64,000 nt of DNA from Timaviella obliquedivisa GSE-PSE-MK23-08B (GTDB taxonomy: Bacteria; Cyanobacteriota; Cyanobacteriia; Elainellales; Elainellaceae), in contig JAHHII010000001.1 of the NCBI GenBank assembly GCA_019358855.1, forward strand, positions 1-64,000. Reading direction: 5' to 3'. The notes beneath the pieces are model-generated. The model was not told the origin of the DNA, made no database searches, and saw nothing but the letters and a program-made list of their open reading frames with translations. Position 1 is the first letter of the stretch, and every line of letters starts with the position of its first letter. The translations under genes were made by a program, and so were the position numbers. Shown one piece after another: positions 9,019 to 18,022 of the stretch.

Positions 9019-9576
9019 CTTTTAATTCTTAGATTGAGTGATGGAATGAATGACAAATCGCAGTAGGGAGCTAAAATTTGCGGGCTATGAGGCTTTTGTG
9101 CCGTTTGGTTAAGAAGAGACAACAAATATTTAGATTTCTTGAACGATTGGAACTGATTGTAAATCTAAATTCTTTATATAGGAATGGCGATAGGATAAAT
9201 TCGGGAGCACTTTTAAAGATTTTATTTAAGATTGATTAGTAATAGCTATGAGTCCTATACTCGCCAATTTAAGTATTTATTAGTCATCACTATTTAATGG
9301 AACCTTGGAGAAATGGACTATCTCAAGCATTCAGCGCGTTTATTTTTTAGAATGAGGCGTTGTAGGACATTTTTTTACACAGCAGATGAGGTAAGGTTTT
9401 TAAGGATTGAGAAATCTTTTTAGTTCTTTTGAGCAATGGTAAAGAAACGAGGCGATCGACATAAGATTATCTAATAGTACTATTCACTTAATAAAAATTT
9501 ACAATGCTTTATCTTTTAGGATGATAGGGAGAGTAGAGCGCAAGAATCAGAATCTGTTGTTTACAGAATTAGGAGG
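9019..9576. other. AT-rich spacer between divergent rpaA and flv3
   Basis: A 558-nt intergenic region with no plausible ORF. It must hold the promoters of both rpaA (leftward) and flv3 (rightward). It is clearly AT-richer than the flanking genes. I see no strong hairpin with a T-run and no recognisable riboswitch core. Confidence 0.6.
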
Positions 9577-11295
9577 GTGGATATGGTAGCACTTGCAGAA
9601 CGTTCCCAGACTCGGTTGACCCTGCAAACCGTGGGCATTGCGGAAGAAACGCTTGCCATTCGATCGCTGGACTGGGATCGCGATCGCTTCGACATTGAAT
9701 TTGAGCTACAAAACGGTACCACCTACAATTCCTTTTTAATCCGGGGCGAGAAAGTTGCACTGATCGATACTTCCCACGAAAAGTTTCGTCAGCTTTATTT
9801 GGACACCCTGACCGGGCTAATTGACTTAACTCAAGTTGACTATCTTGTTGTGAGTCACACTGAGCCTGACCACAGTGGCTTAATTAAAGACATTTTGCAG
9901 CGATCGCCCCAAATTACTCTAGTTGGCACTAAAGTTGCGATTCAGTTTTTGGAAGATTTGTTGCACCAATCATTTGAACGAATGGTAGTGAAAAATGGCG
10001 ATCGCATCGACCTAGGCAACGGTCACGAGCTAGAGTTTGTCGCTGCGCCCAATCTTCACTGGCCCGACACGATGCTCACCTACGACCACAAAACCCAGGT
10101 GCTTTACACCTGTGATGTTTTTGGGTTGCACTTTTGCGATGATCAGCTTTACGACGAAAATTTAGCCCTCATTAATGCCGACTATCAGCTTTACTACGAC
10201 TGCTTAATGGGGCCTAACGCTCGTTCGGTGCTGGCTGCCCTGAAGCGTATGGGAGACTTGCCCTCTTACTGTACGATCGCCACAGGGCATGGTCCGCTCT
10301 TGCATCACCATATTCCCGAACTGGTGGAGCGTTACCGCGATTGGAGCCAAGCCCAGGCAAAGGCTGAAACGATGGTAGCGCTGTTTTATGCAGCAGATTA
10401 TGGGTACGGCGACGAGTTGGCACAGGCGATCGCCCATGGAATTGCTAAGACTGGGGTTGCTGTTGAGCTTATTGACCTCAAAGCCACTGATCCACAAGAG
10501 GTGATCGAAATGGTGGGTTTGGCAAGTGGCATTGTCATTGGAATGCCTCCTCAATCGGCGGCGAGAGCTGCCCTGAGTACGCTCTTAGCAGCAGTTAATC
10601 CTAAGCAAGTTGTGGGTTTGTTTGAGTCGGGCGGTGGCGATGATGAGTCGGTGTATCCGTTGCGGAACAAGTTTCAAGAAATTGGCGTGCGGGAAGCATT
10701 TGCACCTATTTTGATCAAGGAAACGCCGGGGAACGCAACTTATCAATTATGTGACGAAGCAGGTACGGACTTGGGGCAGTGGTTAACGCGCGATCGCACG
10801 GTCAAGCAAATGAAAGCGCTAGACAATGAGTTGGACAAAGCATTAGGACGATTAAGCGGCGGTTTATACATTATTACGGCTGAAAAGGGCGGTGTATCGA
10901 GCGCAATGCTTGCGTCTTGGGTATCCCAGGCAAGCACAAAGCCTCTGGGTTTGAGTATTGCTGTGGCAAAAGATCGGGCGATCGAGTCGTTTATGCATGT
11001 GGGCGATCGCTTTATCCTCAACGTTTTAGAGGAAGGCAACTATCAACTGCTAATGCGGCATTTCCTCAAGCGGTTTGCCCCAGGAGCCGATCGCTTTATG
11101 GGCATCAAAACCTATCCTGCTGCCAACGGTTCGCCTATCCTTGCCGATGCTTTAGCGTATGTAGAATGCGAGGTCGTGAGCCGGATGGAATGCCCTGATC
11201 ATTGGATTGTTTACAGCACAGTAGATGCGGGGCGAGTCTCTAAAGCAGATGGGTTAACGGCTGTTCATCATCGTAAGGTAGGCAACCATTACTAA
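9577..11295 (+). CDS. flv3: Diflavin flavoprotein, Flv3-like (complete diiron site)
   Basis: A 572-residue flavodiiron protein with the three-domain cyanobacterial layout: metallo-beta-lactamase-like diiron domain (about 30-265), flavodoxin domain (about 270-410) and C-terminal NAD(P)H:flavin reductase domain (about 430-572, starting GGLYIITAEKGG). All diiron ligands are present: HTEPDH, the His of NLHWPD, the Asp of TCDVFG and the His of GHGP. This places it with Flv3/Flv4, which reduce O2 to water downstream of photosystem I or II. The partner gene with altered ligands follows 258 nt later. No sll0218-type membrane gene lies between them, which favours Flv3 over Flv4. Confidence 0.85.
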   Translation: MDMVALAERSQTRLTLQTVGIAEETLAIRSLDWDRDRFDIEFELQNGTTYNSFLIRGEKVALIDTSHEKFRQLYLDTLTGLIDLTQVDYLVVSHTEPDHSGLIKDILQRSPQITLVGTKVAIQFLEDLLHQSFERMVVKNGDRIDLGNGHELEFVAAPNLHWPDTMLTYDHKTQVLYTCDVFGLHFCDDQLYDENLALINADYQLYYDCLMGPNARSVLAALKRMGDLPSYCTIATGHGPLLHHHIPELVERYRDWSQAQAKAETMVALFYAADYGYGDELAQAIAHGIAKTGVAVELIDLKATDPQEVIEMVGLASGIVIGMPPQSAARAALSTLLAAVNPKQVVGLFESGGGDDESVYPLRNKFQEIGVREAFAPILIKETPGNATYQLCDEAGTDLGQWLTRDRTVKQMKALDNELDKALGRLSGGLYIITAEKGGVSSAMLASWVSQASTKPLGLSIAVAKDRAIESFMHVGDRFILNVLEEGNYQLLMRHFLKRFAPGADRFMGIKTYPAANGSPILADALAYVECEVVSRMECPDHWIVYSTVDAGRVSKADGLTAVHHRKVGNHY

Positions 11296-11553
11296 TTAAA
11301 CTAGAAGAGATCTTTAAGCTAGAAGAGATTTCGGTGGTGCTGAATTGCGACGTAACAAGCTAGTTCCTCCACAGTCTTAGAGTAGAGGCTAGGAGTAAGG
11401 TTGATTGGTAAAGCTGGATAGACTTCTCCCCAATCCCTCTCCCAAAAAAAGGGCTTTAAACTAGTTCATCCCTCATCTAGTAGCGCCGGAATTTATATGT
11501 CTTGATGTGACCATTGGGTTGTTTTTTCACCCTCCTTATCTTTTGATTTTTTT

Positions 11554-13284
11554 ATGGCAGATACTCAGCCTCGTGACGTACAAGTTGCTTCCATCGGCAC
11601 CCAGACGATGGTATTGCGATCGCGCACCTGGGAACGGCTCAAGTTTGAGGTGGAGTACGCTCAGCAACGAGGCACAACCGCCAATTCTTACCTCATCCAG
11701 GCAGATAAGATTGCTTTAATTGACCCGCCGGGAGAATCGTTTACTGACATTTATTTAGACGAGCTTTATCATCACGTCTATTTTCAACAAATTGACTATG
11801 TAATTTTAGGACACGCTAATCCCAACCGTTTTGCCACCCTAGAAGCGTTATTGGGAGTGGAAGTTGCGCCTCAAATTTGCTTTATCTGCACCCGTGCAGC
11901 AGAAATTGCTCTGAAGGCAGCATTTCCCGATCGCCTCTTAGATATTCAGGTGGTAACGGGCGGCGACACGGTTGATTTGGGGCAAGGTCATCAGTTGCAG
12001 TTTATCGCTGTGCCGACTCCTCGCCATCCTGATGGACTTTGCACCTACGATGCGGCAACACAAATTTTATACACCGACAAGCTTTTTGGCACTCATGTTT
12101 GCGATCAGCCAGTGCTAGATGAGGATTGGAAGCAGCTAGATGGCGATCGCCGCTACTATTTTGATTGTCTTCACGCCAGTCAATTTCGGCAGGTTGAAAC
12201 CGCTCTCGATCGACTAGCTCCCTTTGCGGCAAAAATGTACGCGCCAGGGCATGGCCCTATGGTCAGTTACAGCCTCAGCCGTTTAACCTACGACTATCGC
12301 CAGTGGTGCGAGCAGCAGAAATCACAAGAACTCAATGTGGCGCTGTTGTTTACTTCGGCTTATGGCAATACGGCTGCTATGGCACGGGCGATCGCCCATG
12401 GTGTGGTGCAAGCCGGCGCAACTGTGCAGTCGATCAACTGCGAATTTGCCGAACCCGCCGAAATTGCGGATGCCTTAGAGCACTGTGGCGGCTTCATTAT
12501 GGGCACACCGACTTTGGCAGGTCATCCACCCACCCAAATGCAAACGGCGTTAGGGATTGCCCTCTCAACTACAGAGCGGACTAAGCTAGTAGGCGTATTT
12601 GGCTCTTACGGTTGGAGCGGAGAAGCGGTTGATTTGCTGCAAAGCAAGCTTCAAGATGCAGGCTACAGTTTTGGCTTTGCGCCCATTCGGATTAAGTTTA
12701 AGCCGACTGAAGAGATTGTGAATCAATGTGCAGCAGCAGGGACAGAGTTTGTGCAAGCACTCAAAAAATCCCAGAAGAATCGGGCACCCCGCCAGGTGGG
12801 CATAGAAGCAAAAACTGCCGATCGCACCGAGCAAGCCATCAGCCGCATTACTGGATCGCTGTGTGTCATTACCACCAACCGTTTCGATGCTCACCAAGCC
12901 CTGCTGACTTCCTGGGTATCGCAAGCCACCTTCAGTCCACCGGGAGTAACGATCGCAGTTCCCATGAGCCATGCCGAGGCAACGCTTCCGACTTTGGGCA
13001 GTCAATTTACCTTAAATATTTTGAAGGAAGGACGAAACCTGCGGCGACACTTTTTGAAGCCCATTGCCCCTGGAGAAAATCGGTTTGCTACTATTTCCAC
13101 CCATGCTGCTAACAATGGATGCCTCATCCTTGATGAAGCCCTTGCTTACCTGGAGTGCACCGTGCAAAACCGCATGGAGTGCGGCGACCATTGGCTGATC
13201 TATGCCACCGTAGACAACGGTAAGGTCATGGAGGCAGTTGGGGTGACTGCTGTTCAACACCGCAAGTCAGGAACTTACTATTAA
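11554..13284 (+). CDS. flv1: Diflavin flavoprotein, Flv1-like (substituted diiron site)
   Basis: A 576-residue paralog of the preceding gene with the same three domains. Diiron ligands are replaced: the H-x-E-x-D-H motif reads HANPNR, the next His position is Arg (TPRHPD against NLHWPD), and the Asp position is Lys (TDKLFG against TCDVFG). Such basic and neutral substitutions are the hallmark of Flv1/Flv2, which act as partners of Flv3/Flv4 in light-driven O2 reduction. The flavodoxin and flavin reductase domains look intact. The tandem flv3-flv1 arrangement suggests coordinated expression of a heteromer. The stop overlaps the convergent small gene by 4 nt. Confidence 0.85.
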   Translation: MADTQPRDVQVASIGTQTMVLRSRTWERLKFEVEYAQQRGTTANSYLIQADKIALIDPPGESFTDIYLDELYHHVYFQQIDYVILGHANPNRFATLEALLGVEVAPQICFICTRAAEIALKAAFPDRLLDIQVVTGGDTVDLGQGHQLQFIAVPTPRHPDGLCTYDAATQILYTDKLFGTHVCDQPVLDEDWKQLDGDRRYYFDCLHASQFRQVETALDRLAPFAAKMYAPGHGPMVSYSLSRLTYDYRQWCEQQKSQELNVALLFTSAYGNTAAMARAIAHGVVQAGATVQSINCEFAEPAEIADALEHCGGFIMGTPTLAGHPPTQMQTALGIALSTTERTKLVGVFGSYGWSGEAVDLLQSKLQDAGYSFGFAPIRIKFKPTEEIVNQCAAAGTEFVQALKKSQKNRAPRQVGIEAKTADRTEQAISRITGSLCVITTNRFDAHQALLTSWVSQATFSPPGVTIAVPMSHAEATLPTLGSQFTLNILKEGRNLRRHFLKPIAPGENRFATISTHAANNGCLILDEALAYLECTVQNRMECGDHWLIYATVDNGKVMEAVGVTAVQHRKSGTYY

Positions 13285-13589
13285 AGCTCCCGCTGATAAT
13301 CTTCCAATACGTCCATTAAATGCACCTGAGACTGCATAGGCAGCAAATCGGCAAGAGAAACCTCCATCTTGCCCCCGCCTAGCTTGACAGAAATTCCTTT
13401 CAAGATAGCTTGAACCTGGCTTTCTGTGACCGCTTTCTGGGCAAGCAGCGGATAAAGCTGCTCTGCCAAAGGTTTACTAAGGTGAGCATCACGCAGGTAA
13501 AGATGCCACTTGGCGACATCAATATAAACGTTGTCGCCAATGGACGCGGCAAGGGATTCAATTGCTTCGGTCGAGTTGCTGTAAGCCAT
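13281..13589 (-). CDS. DUF3181-type small conserved protein
   Basis: A 102-residue soluble protein that I recognise as the cyanobacterial DUF3181 family (ESLAASIGDNVYIDVAKWHLYL at the start, cut here to the first recognisable block). There is no signal peptide, membrane segment or known catalytic motif. It may be cotranscribed with the 2TM protein upstream (15-nt gap). Function unknown. Confidence 0.65.
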   Translation of the reverse strand: MAYSNSTEAIESLAASIGDNVYIDVAKWHLYLRDAHLSKPLAEQLYPLLAQKAVTESQVQAILKGISVKLGGGKMEVSLADLLPMQSQVHLMDVLEDYQREL

Positions 13590-13603
13590 GGTGAAGTCTC
13601 CGT

Positions 13604-13861
13604 TTATCCTTGATCAGGTTTAGACTCGTTGTAACTGGCGATCGCAAAAATAAATACCCCATGCGCCACCAATGCTAGCGCCCATGCACCTGTCACCCAA
13701 ACTGACCAAGTCCAGTCAGATGCTTTAATGGTGCGGACAAACCAAATTCCAGAGTTGATTGCCGAAAAAACAGCAACATGAGTAGCAAAATTCATGCGAT
13801 CGTCGAGACGACGAAAGGCGGGGTCATTGCGATCGGGTTGGCGGGGCCAGCGTGGAGGCAT
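13604..13861 (-). CDS. Small protein with two membrane segments (2TM domain)
   Basis: An 85-residue protein starting at ATG 13861 (MPPRWPRQPDRNDP). After a basic, Pro- and Arg-rich N-terminus, two hydrophobic helices are separated by the motif TIKASDWTWSVW. This fits the 2TM domain family found widely in bacteria, sometimes fused to kinases or regulators. The in-frame extension to 13915 lacks family character. The DUF3181-type gene follows after 15 nt on the same strand. Function unknown. Confidence 0.6.
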   Translation of the reverse strand: MPPRWPRQPDRNDPAFRRLDDRMNFATHVAVFSAINSGIWFVRTIKASDWTWSVWVTGAWALALVAHGVFIFAIASYNESKPDQG

Positions 13862-14045
13862 AAATTTTGTTGAGTAGTGAATCGAAAGATGGTGATGAGA
13901 TTTACAGATTTCCAAAAGGTTTTGATCTCATGGATTTCATTGTAAAGCTTATCGCTTATTGAATCATGGGGTAATGCGACCTCTCAGAAGGAAGACTCCT
14001 GGGAATCGGCTCTGATGATTGGAGAGGATTACTGAGGATTAACTG

Positions 14046-14564
14046 TTACTGAGGATTACTATAGTCTCCCGATTTGCCGCCCGTTTTCTGCACCAGATAA
14101 ATGGCTTCGATTTGAATCGATTTTTCTAAAGCTTTTGCCATGTCATAAAGCGTTAAAGCCGCCACCGAAACTGCTGTCAGTGCCTCCATTTCCACCCCTG
14201 TTTCTGCCTTGGTTTTGACTTCTGCCCGAATCTGATATCCCGGCAAATTAGAGTCTGGGATAATTTGTACTTCCACCTTTTGCAACGGCAAAGGATGACA
14301 AAGCGGAATTAAAATTGCCGTTTGTTTTGCCCCCATGATGCCTGCCAGCCTTGCAGTCCCTAGCACATCTCCCTTGGGGGCATTTCCAGCTTGAATGGCA
14401 GTAAAGGTCGTCGCTAGCATTCGGACGCGCCCTACAGCGACTGCATGGCGATCGGTTTGGGTTTTAGCAGAAACATCTACCATGTGTGCCTGACCTTCAG
14501 CATCGAGGTGCGTCAGGATTTGAGGCTCAGAGGCAGGAAAATTTTGAAAGGAGTTTTGTGTCAT
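14046..14564 (-). CDS. moaC: Cyclic pyranopterin monophosphate synthase
   Basis: A 172-residue protein starting at ATG 14564 (MTQNSFQNF). MoaC converts the product of MoaA into cyclic pyranopterin monophosphate in molybdenum cofactor synthesis. Family motifs are visible: [18 protein letters not shown] near the start, [10 protein letters not shown], and the late [19 protein letters not shown]-type block (here [17 protein letters not shown]). No other moa gene is adjacent. Starting at 14606 instead would run into the divergent tRNA-Arg gene, so the shorter start is preferred. Confidence 0.92.
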   Translation of the reverse strand: MTQNSFQNFPASEPQILTHLDAEGQAHMVDVSAKTQTDRHAVAVGRVRMLATTFTAIQAGNAPKGDVLGTARLAGIMGAKQTAILIPLCHPLPLQKVEVQIIPDSNLPGYQIRAEVKTKAETGVEMEALTAVSVAALTLYDMAKALEKSIQIEAIYLVQKTGGKSGDYSNPQ

Positions 14565-14600
14565 TGGATTTTGTATGGTAGTATTTGTATTGATGGTTAA

Positions 14601-14674
14601 GGGCATGTAGCTCAGTGGACTAGAGCACGTGGCTACGGACTACGGTGTCGGGGGTTCGAATCCCTCCTTGCCCG
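14601..14674 (+). tRNA. tRNA-Arg (anticodon ACG)
   Basis: A 74-nt cloverleaf. Acceptor GGGCATG pairs with CTTGCCC, the D-arm is GCTC/GAGC, the anticodon stem is CGTGG/CTACG with loop CTACGGA giving anticodon ACG, and the T-arm is GGGGG-TTCGAAT-CCCTC. The wobble A34 would be deaminated to inosine. Position 6-67 of the acceptor stem is a T-T mismatch and the discriminator is G. CCA is not encoded. Confidence 0.92.
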
Positions 14675-14693
14675 TTACAACACTTTACTAAGG

Positions 14694-14726
14694 AAAGGTT
14701 AGCATTTGAAAATGCTGACCTTTTTT
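14694..14726 (+). terminator. Intrinsic terminator after tRNA-Arg
   Basis: AAAGGTTAGCATTT pairs with AAATGCTGACCTTT (one G-T pair) across a 2-nt loop and is followed by further Ts. It lies 20 nt after the tRNA. Confidence 0.8.
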
Positions 14727-15132
14727 AAGTAAGGGCTGAAACGGCTTGAAATTCAAGAATTTAAGCGCATTGCTTCCTGTACAGATAGTATTTCTAACGG
14801 TTTCAACGATTTGTGCAAGCTTGTTTGTGCCTTAAATCACAGGGTAGGATATCGAGTTTTTTCAGGCTGAGGTATCAACTTAAACCCTTCCTAAAAACAT
14901 CAAAAGCCTCGAACCCACGTCTGATCAAAGCTTTACACCAATACCACTGAGATGAACGGTTTAAAGAGCAGGTCAGTTATCTCAGTAAGGGGAGTGGGGT
15001 CTGGGTGGGAAAAGTGTTGCTCTTTACGCGATCGAGCCAAAATCCCTCGGTTGTGAAGGTTGGGTAAATTCCTTTAGGGTAAGGGCTGAATTAAGCGCCT
15101 ACTTCTTCTTCCTTCAGAGACTTGTCTAAATT
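14727..15132. other. Spacer with a possible tRNA remnant
   Basis: A 406-nt region without a gene. On the minus strand, 14957 down to 14908 reads like a decayed tRNA (CTCAGTGGTA D-arm, later GTGGGTTCGAG T-arm) that breaks off before the closing T-stem. Otherwise I see only the AT-rich leader of the small gene that starts at 15133. Confidence 0.35.
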
Positions 15133-15387
15133 ATGCAATCTACTCAGTCAAATCAAGCTTTCCCCCAAGTTTACTCTGATTCGTCTGTTACCTCTAAAGC
15201 AGCCTCTACAGGGTTGAGCGAGGGTAAGGGAATGGAGCGATCGTTTGCGATTGCTTGTGGTCTTGGTGCGGTCACAGTGGTCTTTGGGATCACTGCTTTG
15301 ATCTACCAATTTGCGCCAGAGTTCAACAGGCTTAGAAATGCCAGTGGTCAGGGTGAGGTGCCTAAGTTTTCTACTTTTCAGGGCTGA
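15133..15387 (+). CDS. Small single-pass membrane protein upstream of purL
   Basis: An 84-residue protein. The first 35 residues are Ser/Thr/Gln-rich and hydrophilic. One membrane segment follows (about 37-60, MERSFAIACGLGAVTVVFG), then a short tail ending VPKFSTFQG. I do not recognise the family. The compact gene with a hydrophobic helix and ordinary codon use looks real, but it lacks a strong Shine-Dalgarno. It precedes purL by about 120 nt. Function unknown; a thylakoid or plasma membrane location is only a guess. Confidence 0.55.
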   Translation: MQSTQSNQAFPQVYSDSSVTSKAASTGLSEGKGMERSFAIACGLGAVTVVFGITALIYQFAPEFNRLRNASGQGEVPKFSTFQG

Positions 15388-15510
15388 AGGTGCGGTTGAG
15401 CGCGTTGGTCAGCGCGATCGATTCTGGTTCCCCTTCTCAACTTCACCATCTTCTCGCCCCAATGCCGATAGAATGAAGCTTGTCAAATTATCTTGAGCTT
15501 TCCTCGTTCT

Positions 15511-17856
15511 ATGACAGAGGCTTCCGCCATAGCAACCGCGCCTTTCTCCTTAGGAGAAATTACCTCAGAAGGGCTTAAACCTGAAGAATACGAAGAAATT
15601 TTTCGGAGATTAGGGCGACACCCCAACAAAGCTGAACTCGGCATGTTTGGGGTCATGTGGTCAGAGCATTGCTGCTACAAGAACTCTCGCCCTTTATTGA
15701 AACAATTTCCGACGACGGGCAGCCGTGTTTTGGTTGGACCTGGCGAAAATGCGGGGGTTGTAGATGTTGGCGATGGCTTACGACTAGCATTTAAGATAGA
15801 GTCCCATAACCATCCTTCAGCGGTGGAGCCTTTTCAAGGTGCTGCAACAGGCGTGGGCGGGATTTTGCGAGATATTTTTACTATGGGAGCACGCCCGATC
15901 GCCATTCTCAATTCGCTGCGGTTTGGTGACCTCAACGATGCCCGCACGAAGCGATTACTAAGTGGCGTGGTCGCAGGAATTTCTCACTATGGCAATTGTG
16001 TAGGCGTACCGACCGTGGGCGGCGAAGTTTATTTTGACCCAGCGTACTCTGGTAATCCGCTGGTCAATGCCATGGCAATGGGGTTGATGGAAACGCCAGA
16101 TATTGTCAAGTCAGGGGCGATCGGTATTGGCAATCCAGTCCTATATGTGGGTTCGACGACGGGACGAGACGGCATGGGGGGAGCCAGCTTCGCCAGTTCA
16201 GAGCTAAGTGATACGTCGATGGACGATCGCCCTGCGGTTCAAGTCGGTGATCCATTTTTAGAAAAGTCTTTGATCGAAGCTTGTTTAGAAGCCTTTAAAA
16301 CAGGAGCCGTGGTTGCTGCCCAAGATATGGGTGCTGCCGGAATTACTTGCTCAACATCTGAAATGGCGGCTAAAGGCGGTGTTGGCATTGAGTTAGATTT
16401 GGATCTGATTCCTGTGCGAGAAACTGGAATGGTTCCTTACGAGTATTTGCTGTCAGAATCGCAAGAGCGAATGCTGTTTGTAGCTGACAAGGGGCGCGAA
16501 CAGGAGCTAATTGATATTTTTGAACGATGGGGACTGCACGCGGTCGTTGCCGGTGTGGTCATTGTCGAGCCGATTGTGCGAATTCTCTTTCAGGGCAGCG
16601 TTGCGGCTGAAATTCCGGCAACCGCTTTAGCAGACAATACGCCAATTTATCACCGCGAGTTACCCCCAGAGCCGCCGAAGTACGCACAGCAAGCATGGGC
16701 ATGGAATGTTTCTGCTCTGCCAACCGCCACAGATGAGGGCATTGTGATCGCCGGCAAGGCGCAAAGCTGGAATGATGTCTTGCTGACCTTGCTAGATGTC
16801 CCGACGATCGCCTCTAAACGCTGGATTTATCGCCAGTATGATCATCAGGTGCAGAATAACACTGTCCTGTTTCCCGGTGGGGCAGATGCCGCGATCGTTC
16901 GTCTTCGCTCTCAAACAGAGGCAGGTGCCGCTTCTAACCGAGGCGTTGCTGCAACCGTAGACTGCAACGCCCGTTATGTCTATCTTCACCCTTACGAAGG
17001 CTCAAAAGCCGCCGTTGCTGAAGCCGCCCGCAACCTAAGCTGCGTTGGAGCCGAGCCGATCGCAGTCACCGACAACCTTAACTTTGGCAGCCCCGAAAAT
17101 TCCACGGGCTATTGGCAACTCTCCGAAGCTTGTCGAGGACTGGCAGAAGCGTGTCAAGAATTTTCAACGCCCGTCACCGGGGGCAATGTATCGCTGTACA
17201 ACGAAACCTTAGACTCGCAAGGCAAGCCCCAAGCCATCTATCCTACGCCCGTCGTGGGCATGGTGGGATTAGTGGCTGACTTAACAAAAATCTGTGGTCA
17301 GGGTTGGAAGGAAGAGGGCGATCGCATCTATCTTTTAGGGCTACCCCTCGAAACCGTCAGCCCCAGCATTACTTTTGGCGGCTCTGAATATCTCGCAACT
17401 ATCCACAGCACGATCGCTGGAATGCCCCCTATTGTTGACTTTAACTTAGAGCGGCAAGTCCAAGCGGTCTGTCGGGAAGGCATTTGCCAAGGCTGGGTCA
17501 AGTCGGCGCATGATTGTGCCGAAGGTGGACTAGGAGTTGCCCTGGCTGAAGCTTGCATCAGTGGCGATCGAGGGGCAACGCTGACCGTTCCCTCAGGCGA
17601 GCGTTTTGACCATTTATTATTTGCTGAAGGTGGCGCTAGGATCTTGGTTTCTATTGCACCTGCTCAAGCGGCGGACTGGGAAACTTATCTGCACGTCCAC
17701 TTAGCTGAAAATTGGCAGGCGTTAGGAGAGGTTAGTGCGATCGGGGGAAGATTAGAGATTTTAACAACTGATAATCTGTCGTTAATAAACGTTAAGATCG
17801 AAGCAATGGACGATCGCTGGTCTAAAGCCATTGAACGCCGCCTTTTAGAGCAGTAA
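15511..17856 (+). CDS. purL: Phosphoribosylformylglycinamidine synthase II
   Basis: About 781 residues, the size of the small PurL that works with separate PurQ and PurS. It catalyses the ATP- and glutamine-dependent conversion of FGAR to FGAM in purine synthesis. Family blocks are visible: [15 protein letters not shown] near residue 50, [31 protein letters not shown] and [15 protein letters not shown]. The start is taken at ATG 15511 (MTEAS); an in-frame TTG at 15493 would add six residues. purF follows 166 nt downstream, so purine synthesis genes are clustered here. Confidence 0.93.
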   Translation: MTEASAIATAPFSLGEITSEGLKPEEYEEIFRRLGRHPNKAELGMFGVMWSEHCCYKNSRPLLKQFPTTGSRVLVGPGENAGVVDVGDGLRLAFKIESHNHPSAVEPFQGAATGVGGILRDIFTMGARPIAILNSLRFGDLNDARTKRLLSGVVAGISHYGNCVGVPTVGGEVYFDPAYSGNPLVNAMAMGLMETPDIVKSGAIGIGNPVLYVGSTTGRDGMGGASFASSELSDTSMDDRPAVQVGDPFLEKSLIEACLEAFKTGAVVAAQDMGAAGITCSTSEMAAKGGVGIELDLDLIPVRETGMVPYEYLLSESQERMLFVADKGREQELIDIFERWGLHAVVAGVVIVEPIVRILFQGSVAAEIPATALADNTPIYHRELPPEPPKYAQQAWAWNVSALPTATDEGIVIAGKAQSWNDVLLTLLDVPTIASKRWIYRQYDHQVQNNTVLFPGGADAAIVRLRSQTEAGAASNRGVAATVDCNARYVYLHPYEGSKAAVAEAARNLSCVGAEPIAVTDNLNFGSPENSTGYWQLSEACRGLAEACQEFSTPVTGGNVSLYNETLDSQGKPQAIYPTPVVGMVGLVADLTKICGQGWKEEGDRIYLLGLPLETVSPSITFGGSEYLATIHSTIAGMPPIVDFNLERQVQAVCREGICQGWVKSAHDCAEGGLGVALAEACISGDRGATLTVPSGERFDHLLFAEGGARILVSIAPAQAADWETYLHVHLAENWQALGEVSAIGGRLEILTTDNLSLINVKIEAMDDRWSKAIERRLLEQ

Positions 17857-18022
17857 CAGTCCTGCCCACTCTGTATTTCTGTAGCGTTTTGTTTACACCA
17901 TACGTTACTGTAATAAAGCAAAAAAGTAACAATTAACACACGCCCCCCACTGAGTTTTTGTGGGGTCAATACATCGTTGGTCTTGCTCAAATAACTACCG
18001 AATACAGGAGTCCATCTCTCCC

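Noticed and set aside
12586-13005. 139-codon minus-strand frame in flv1
   Set aside because: It lies wholly within a well-supported gene and has no protein-like motif.
17945-17965. CCCCAC/GTGGGG hairpin between purL and purF
   Set aside because: A stable stem but no T-run follows and no riboswitch core is visible, so it was not listed as a terminator or riboswitch.
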